Of a stretch of DNA of 10,104 nucleotides, positions 6,115-10,104 are shown one piece after another. The stretch's first letter is position 1, and each line of letters starts with the position of its first letter. Below the pieces are notes generated by a model. It was not told the DNA's origin, did not search any database, and was given only the letters and a program-made list of their open reading frames with translations. Origin of the DNA: Pseudomonadota bacterium (GTDB taxonomy: Bacteria > Pseudomonadota > Gammaproteobacteria > Acidiferrobacterales > Sulfurifustaceae); assembly GCA_020354085.1 (NCBI GenBank), contig CP070641.1, positions 215,030 to 225,133 of the forward strand. The letters run 5' to 3'. The translations under genes and the position numbers were made by a program.

Positions 6115-6675
6115 ATGGCATTGCGACTCAAAACCAAGTTTCGTACGCGCGGACCCAAGACCATCGAGCAACGGGCGGGTGTGGTGGCATTCAATCTGTG
6201 GAAGGTTTCACAAGAGACCTATCGCCACATGAGCAAGGAAGGCTTTAAGTTCGAGCGCCCGCCCGAGATCGCCGCTGCCATCACGGAAATTCTGGCGTTT
6301 CTGGTGCAGGTCGCTGATCGGCTGGTATACGGCAAGCTCAGTGAAGACGACCGCGCACGTTTCATCACGGCGCTGTGCAAGCAACTTGCGCAGACTATGC
6401 AAGCCAATCAGGCCGAGGTGATGGGCCCTGGAGACCATGTGTCGACGTTTATCGATACGCTTAATGAGCGTTTCCAGGACTATGCCGAATTCGACTATAC
6501 AACCGATGGCCCAAGCTATCATTTTTTGCGGTACTTCGGTGAGCGTATGTCGGCGGCGCTCGCGCCAGGCGACAATAAATGGGTGGTCGAGCAAGTCATG
6601 GACATCGAGGCGCCGGAGGCGATTAAGTACACGCGCCGCCTGGTGCACGAGGTCTTGGGCCTGAAGCTCAGCTAG
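6115..6675 (+). CDS. Uncharacterised 186-residue soluble protein upstream of prfB
   Basis: I do not recognise this protein. It opens with a basic stretch (MALRLKTKFRTRGPKTIEQR, residues 1-20) and then looks mostly alpha-helical: about 53-73 (AAAITEILAFLVQVADRLVYG), 77-101 and 108-125. An aromatic segment AEFDYTTDGPSYHFLRYFGERM lies at 124-145 and a final helix at 166-185. There is no signal peptide. The 53-73 stretch is moderately hydrophobic but contains charged residues, so a buried amphipathic helix is likelier than a membrane span. The single cysteine is C88. Codon use and composition match the neighbours. The start is ATG at 6115 with no clear Shine-Dalgarno; the -10-like TAGAAT upstream fits it. 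The next gene, prfB, has its own TATAAT box starting 25 bases after this stop, so the two may be transcribed separately. Confidence 0.8.
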   Translation: MALRLKTKFRTRGPKTIEQRAGVVAFNLWKVSQETYRHMSKEGFKFERPPEIAAAITEILAFLVQVADRLVYGKLSEDDRARFITALCKQLAQTMQANQAEVMGPGDHVSTFIDTLNERFQDYAEFDYTTDGPSYHFLRYFGERMSAALAPGDNKWVVEQVMDIEAPEAIKYTRRLVHEVLGLKLS

Positions 6676-6677
6676 CG

Positions 6678-6705
6678 TCAACGATGGCAAGGCGGCGTGT
6701 ATAAT
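6678..6705 (+). promoter_or_regulatory. Candidate sigma-70 promoter of prfB-lysS
   Basis: A perfect TATAAT (6700-6705) stands 28 bases before the ATG of prfB. TCAACA (6678-6683), four of six matches to the -35 consensus, lies 16 bases upstream. Transcription would start near 6712 with a leader of about 21 bases. It is the best -10 in the window and sits in the 57-base gap after the 186-residue gene. Confidence 0.55.
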
Positions 6706-6732
6706 GGCCGCGCTTTTCGTATCACATCCGCT

Positions 6733-7834
6733 ATGGAAGACCTCAATCCACTCCTCACCAAGCAGCGCGACCTCGATACGCGTGTCCGCACGCTCAGGGG
6801 GTTACTTTGACTTCGATCGCAAATCCGAGCGCTTTACCGAAGTCAGTCGTGAGTTAGAAGACCCGGCCATCTGGAACGATCAGAAACGCGCGCAAGAACT
6901 GGGGCGCGAGCGCGCCCGACTCGAAAAGGAACTCGGCACGCTCACGCAGTTGAGCGGCAGTGTGCAAGATGCCGGCGAGTTGCTGGAGATGGCGCGCGCG
7001 GAAAACGACGCCCAAGCCGTTGCCGCGGTGGCCGCGGATCTGGAGCGGGCCGAGAAGACCCTGCACGAGCTCGAGTTTCAGCGCATGTTCGCGGGCGAGA
7101 TGGATGCCAATAACGCATTCCTCGACGTCAAATCCGGTGCCGGCGGCACGGAGGCGCAGGATTGGGCCAATATGCTGTTGCGTATGTATCTGATGTGGGG
7201 CGAGAAGCGCGGCTTTAAGATCGAGCTGATCGAGGTGTCCGAAGGGGAGGTGGCGGGCATCAAGAGCGCCACCGCGAAGTTCAGCGGCCCCTATGCCTAC
7301 GGGTGGCTGCGCACCGAGTCTGGCGTGCACCGCCTGGTGCGCAAGTCGCCGTTCGACGCCAACCGCGGACGCCATACGTCATTCGCTTCGGTGTTCGTCT
7401 ACCCTGAAGTCGACGAGGATTTCGATATTGAGATCAATCCGGCTGACTTGCGCGTGGATACCTACCGGGCGAGCGGCGCTGGCGGCCAACACGTTAACCG
7501 TACGGACTCGGCAGTGCGCATCACCCATGCGCCCTCCGGCATCGTGGTGCAGTGCCAATCGGACCGCTCGCAACACCGCAACCGGGCCGAGGCCATGAAG
7601 ATGCTGAAGGCGCGCCTCTATGAACTAGAGCTGCACGCGCGCGATGCCGAACGGCAGAAACTCGAGTCGACCAAGACCGACATCGAGTGGGGCCACCAGA
7701 TTCGCTCCTACGTGCTCGATCAGTCGCGGGTGAAGGACCTGCGTACGGGAGTGGAATCGGGCCGCCCGGAGAACGTGCTGGACGGCGATCTCGACCCGTT
7801 TATTGAGGCGAGCCTCAAGAGCGGTGTAAAGTAA
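6733..7834 (+). CDS. prfB: Peptide chain release factor 2, made by programmed +1 frameshift
   Basis: Release factor 2 recognises UAA and UGA in the ribosomal A site and triggers peptidyl-tRNA hydrolysis. The first 25 codons (6733-6807) end in CTT and then an in-frame TGA (6808-6810). Skipping T6808 continues in the +1 frame as DFDRKSERF to the TAA at 7832-7834, giving 366 residues; E. coli RF2 has 365. The stop-codon-reading tripeptide S-P-F is at 205-207 and the catalytic G-G-Q at 250-252, at the E. coli positions. Residue 246, before SGAGGQ, is Ala, the common form, rather than the Thr of E. coli K-12. A single-frame gene call would begin upstream at 6704 and give a false N-terminus. No clear Shine-Dalgarno precedes the ATG. 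The gene is followed after 44 bases by lysS, the conserved order, so they are probably cotranscribed. Expression is autoregulated by the frameshift. Confidence 0.97.
6796..6811 (+). promoter_or_regulatory. RF2 programmed +1 frameshift site (SD-like stimulator, CTT slip codon, TGA stop)
   Basis: AGGGGG (6796-6801) acts as an internal Shine-Dalgarno, followed by TTA, then the slippery CTT (6805-6807) and TGA with C next to it (6808-6811). The spacing from the purine run to CTT equals that of E. coli prfB, where the intervening codon is TAT instead of TTA. When RF2 is scarce the UGA is read slowly, tRNA-Leu slips forward one base and full-length RF2 is made. Confidence 0.95.
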
Positions 7835-7878
7835 GGAATAAGAAATGGTTTATAAGTCTATGATGTAGCGGATAAAAG

Positions 7879-9366
7879 ATGACAGACGAGATCGACGAAA
7901 ATGAACAGATCGCGCTGCGGCGCGCGAAGCTCGCGGATCTGCGACAGCGCGGGCAGGCGTTTCCCAACGACTTCAAACGCAATGTCATGGCCGGCGAGCT
8001 GCACGCCGAATACGGGGCCAAGGACAACGCCGCCCTCGAAGCGCAGCCGGTGCGCGCCAAGGTCGCCGGTCGCATGATGACCCGGCGCGTCATGGGTAAG
8101 GCAAGTTTCTGCCACCTTCAGGACATGTCCGGCCAGATCCAGCTTTACCTCCAGCGCGAGACGCTGGGCGAGACCGGGTACGAAGAATTCAAGCGCTGGG
8201 ACATCGGGGACATCGTGGGCGCAGAAGGCACACTGTTCAAAACCAAGACCGGTGAATTGTCCATCAAGGTCGACGGTGCGCGCTTGTTGACCAAGGCCCT
8301 GCGGCCGCTGCCGGAGAAGTATCATGGCCTGCAGGACACCGAGACCAAGTACCGCCAGCGGTATCTCGACCTCATCATGAATGATGTGGCGCGCAAGACC
8401 TTTCGCATGCGCACGGCGATCATCAACTACATCCGGCGCTTCCTCGATGACCGTGGTTTCCTGGAGGTCGAGACGCCGATGATGCAGGCGATACCGGGTG
8501 GTGCAGCCGCGCGGCCGTTTGTGACCTTTCACAATGCGCTCGACATCAGCCTCTATCTGCGCGTGGCGCCGGAACTTTATCTCAAGCGCCTGATCGTCGG
8601 GGGATTCGAGCGGGTCTACGAGATCAATCGAAATTTCCGCAATGAAGGCCTGTCAACGCGCCACAACCCCGAGTTCACCATGCTCGAGTTCTACGAGGCC
8701 TATGCGACCTATCATGACCTCATGGATCTTACCGAGACCATGCTGCGCGGCCTCACTGAGCATGTGCTGGGCAGCACGACCGTGAGTCATTTGGGCGAGC
8801 AGTTCGACTTCGGCAAACCGTTCGTGCGCATGACGTTGAAAGAGGCAGTGCTGAACCATAACCCAGACGTACGCGCCGCTGAGCTGGAATCGATAGAGCC
8901 GCTACGCGCGATTGCCGGGCGTTTGGGCATTGCTCTCAAGCCGAGCTACGGAGTCGGCAAGATACAGCTCGAGATTTTCGAGAAGACAGTCGAGCATCAG
9001 CTAAAAGATCCGACTTTTGTTACTGCCTATCCGACAGAAGTGTCACCGCTGGCGCGCCGAAACGATCAGGATCCGGAGGTCACCGATCGCTTCGAGCTGT
9101 TCGTCGGCGGACGCGAAATCGCCAACGGTTTTTCCGAACTCAACGACGCCGAGGATCAGGCCGAGCGCTTTCGGCGCCAGGTGCAGGAGAAAGAGGCGGG
9201 CGACGAAGAGGCTATGCACTTCGATGGAGACTATGTGCGCGCGCTCGAGCACGGTATGCCGCCCACAGCCGGTGAAGGTATTGGCATTGATCGACTGGTG
9301 ATGCTGTTTACCAATTCACCGTCGATTCGCGACGTGCTGTTGTTCCCGCATATGCGCCCCGAATAG
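7879..9366 (+). CDS. lysS: Lysyl-tRNA synthetase, class II
   Basis: This cytoplasmic enzyme charges tRNA-Lys with lysine using ATP. The 495-residue protein is complete and close to the E. coli length of 505. Residues 57-145 form the N-terminal OB-fold anticodon-binding domain (VRAKVAGRMMTRRVMGKASF, 58-77). The class II core follows: motif 1 around RRFLDDRGFLEVETPMM (186-202), motif 2 FRNEGLSTRHNPEFTMLE (253-270) with the ATP-contacting Arg, and motif 3 GEGIGIDRLVMLF (465-477), then SPSIRDVLLFPHMRPE at the C-terminus. The lysine-pocket region GGREIANGFSELND is at 410-423. ATG at 7879 gives the normal N-terminus; only a weak purine stretch precedes it. It lies 44 bases after prfB in a rather AT-rich gap with no terminator, so prfB-lysS is probably one operon. 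A single TAG ends the frame, and the same frame then stays open for 91 codons without coding character. Confidence 0.98.
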   Translation: MTDEIDENEQIALRRAKLADLRQRGQAFPNDFKRNVMAGELHAEYGAKDNAALEAQPVRAKVAGRMMTRRVMGKASFCHLQDMSGQIQLYLQRETLGETGYEEFKRWDIGDIVGAEGTLFKTKTGELSIKVDGARLLTKALRPLPEKYHGLQDTETKYRQRYLDLIMNDVARKTFRMRTAIINYIRRFLDDRGFLEVETPMMQAIPGGAAARPFVTFHNALDISLYLRVAPELYLKRLIVGGFERVYEINRNFRNEGLSTRHNPEFTMLEFYEAYATYHDLMDLTETMLRGLTEHVLGSTTVSHLGEQFDFGKPFVRMTLKEAVLNHNPDVRAAELESIEPLRAIAGRLGIALKPSYGVGKIQLEIFEKTVEHQLKDPTFVTAYPTEVSPLARRNDQDPEVTDRFELFVGGREIANGFSELNDAEDQAERFRRQVQEKEAGDEEAMHFDGDYVRALEHGMPPTAGEGIGIDRLVMLFTNSPSIRDVLLFPHMRPE

Positions 9367-9640
9367 GGGGCTAGTCGTTTAAGATCCCGTGTATTTCGGC
9401 CACCTCGAGGCGGTTTGCGCCGAGCTGCAGTTTTCATCCTCCGCGGCCTTGCGGGTGCGGATGGCGATTTCCGGGTGGCGCCGGGCGCTCTAGGCAGCTC
9501 TGTTTTGATATCGGCGATGATGGCCACGATGAGCCCTCGACAGCGTCGTGCACAGCTCTGCTTCGTTCCTAACTATCGGTCGTCTCAAATGCGATCCGCT
9601 CTGGCACAGACAATATTCTCGAGACCCGAGTGCCCCTGAC
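9367..9640. other. 274-base gap between lysS and miaA with no supported gene
   Basis: I find no tRNA, no convincing open reading frame and no strong terminator here. The lysS frame stays open to 9639 but the product is Arg-rich and lacks a start with a Shine-Dalgarno. On the other strand a GTG at 9527 has a GAGGG 6 bases upstream, but that frame runs into the 3' end of lysS as antisense. Small palindromic patches exist (CTCGAG near 9404-9409, CTGCAG near 9425-9430). The region probably holds the end of the lysS transcript and the promoter of miaA; an RNA gene cannot be excluded by eye. Confidence 0.4.
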
Positions 9641-10104
9641 ATGGCGTCGGAGACGTCAATTCCCGCGATTTTTCTCATGGGTCCCACAGCGGCCGGCAAA
9701 ACGGCGCTGGCGCTGGCACTGCACGAACACTTGCCGGTCGACATCATCAGTGTCGATTCCTCGCAGGTATACCGCGACATGAATATCGGCACGGCCAAGC
9801 CGACGGCAGAAGAGCTGATACGCGCGCCCCATCGGTTGATCGATATTCGCGATCCGGCCGAATCGTATTCGGCGGCGGAGTTCTGTCGCGATGCGTTGCG
9901 CGAGATGCGGGACATTGCCGCGCGCGGGCGCATTCCTCTCTTGGTCGGTGGCACCATGTTTTATTTTCGCGCCTTGGAATTTGGCCTATCGACCTTGCCA
10001 TCGGCTGATGCAAAGGTTAGACGTCGTTTGGCTGATGAGGCGGCGGCGAGGGGTTGGCCCGCGTTGCACGCGCGCCTCGCGGAGCTTGATCCGCAGACGG
10101 CAGC
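9641..10104 (+). CDS. miaA: tRNA dimethylallyltransferase (tRNA isopentenyltransferase), 3' end cut by window edge
   Basis: The enzyme transfers a dimethylallyl group from DMAPP to N6 of A37 in tRNAs that read codons starting with U, the first step of ms2i6A synthesis. The visible 154 residues contain the P-loop GPTAAGKT (14-21), the conserved SVDSSQVYRDMNIGTAKP (37-54) with the catalytic-region Asp and the tRNA-contacting Gln, HRLIDI (64-69), the YSAAEF segment (76-81) and LLVGGTMFYFRAL (100-112). All are typical of MiaA, about half of the usual length of roughly 310 residues. I start it at ATG 9641, which gives the normal short lead to the first beta strand; no Shine-Dalgarno is obvious. 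In many gammaproteobacteria miaA follows mutL and precedes hfq; here it follows lysS, and what lies downstream is outside the window. Confidence 0.96.
   Translation, partial: MASETSIPAIFLMGPTAAGKTALALALHEHLPVDIISVDSSQVYRDMNIGTAKPTAEELIRAPHRLIDIRDPAESYSAAEFCRDALREMRDIAARGRIPLLVGGTMFYFRALEFGLSTLPSADAKVRRRLADEAAARGWPALHARLAELDPQTA

Noticed and set aside
6704..6808. Start of prfB at the ATG at 6704 in a single uninterrupted frame
   Set aside because: The ATG overlaps the TATAAT box and the resulting N-terminus is unlike RF2, while the ATG at 6733 plus the CTT-TGA frameshift gives the standard protein.
9231..9527. 98-codon minus-strand frame with GTG at 9527 and a GAGGG upstream
   Set aside because: Half of it is antisense to the conserved 3' end of lysS and its translation is Arg/Pro/Ala-rich. 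The Shine-Dalgarno-like match alone is not enough.
9415..9639. 74-codon plus-strand frame starting with TTG in the lysS-miaA gap
   Set aside because: It has no Shine-Dalgarno and an Arg-rich composition, and it is just the continuation of the lysS frame after its stop.
1..10104. Search for mobile elements, CRISPR arrays, tRNA/rRNA genes and defence genes
   Set aside because: No transposase or integrase motifs, regularly spaced direct repeats, cloverleaf or rRNA-like sequence were seen on either strand; composition is even across the window.

Overview
The window looks like an ordinary stretch of a GC-rich proteobacterial chromosome, most likely gammaproteobacterial and possibly betaproteobacterial. 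The evidence is a prfB gene with the classical in-frame UGA frameshift followed directly by lysS (an order shared by both classes), a miaA of proteobacterial type, and dense gene packing. I see no insertion sequence, integrase, CRISPR array, tRNA or rRNA gene. The taxonomic call is inference.

Left part (1-3420): the 5' two-thirds of a 2OG-Fe(II) dioxygenase gene runs leftward off the edge. It is divergent from a gene for an HPP-type membrane protein fused to two CBS domains. That gene collides tail-to-tail, with an 8-base overlap, with a leftward two-gene unit. The unit holds a 348-residue protein that I believe belongs to the Sfum_1244 family, and an unrecognised 189-residue protein.

Middle (3421-5570): a tightly spaced divergent start leads rightward into an exported thioredoxin-fold protein (CGWC). 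Its stop codon overlaps by one base the GTG start of a predicted exported beta-propeller with seven regularly spaced Trp-centred repeats. Next comes a stand-alone 66-residue protein with its own promoter-like sequence, a good Shine-Dalgarno and a perfect 10-bp terminator hairpin. It carries two G-[WY]-x-x-G-[YW] motifs.

Right part (5568-10104): a leftward Sel1-repeat protein is divergent from an unrecognised 186-residue cytoplasmic protein. Then come the translation genes: prfB (release factor 2, with its programmed +1 frameshift), lysS (lysyl-tRNA synthetase) and, after a 274-base gap, the 5' part of miaA (tRNA dimethylallyltransferase). These three act in termination, aminoacylation and tRNA modification. 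The remaining genes have no obvious shared pathway. The least described items are the thioredoxin/propeller pair, the 66-residue protein, the 348/189-residue pair and the 186-residue protein. I do not see a clear defence or mobile system.
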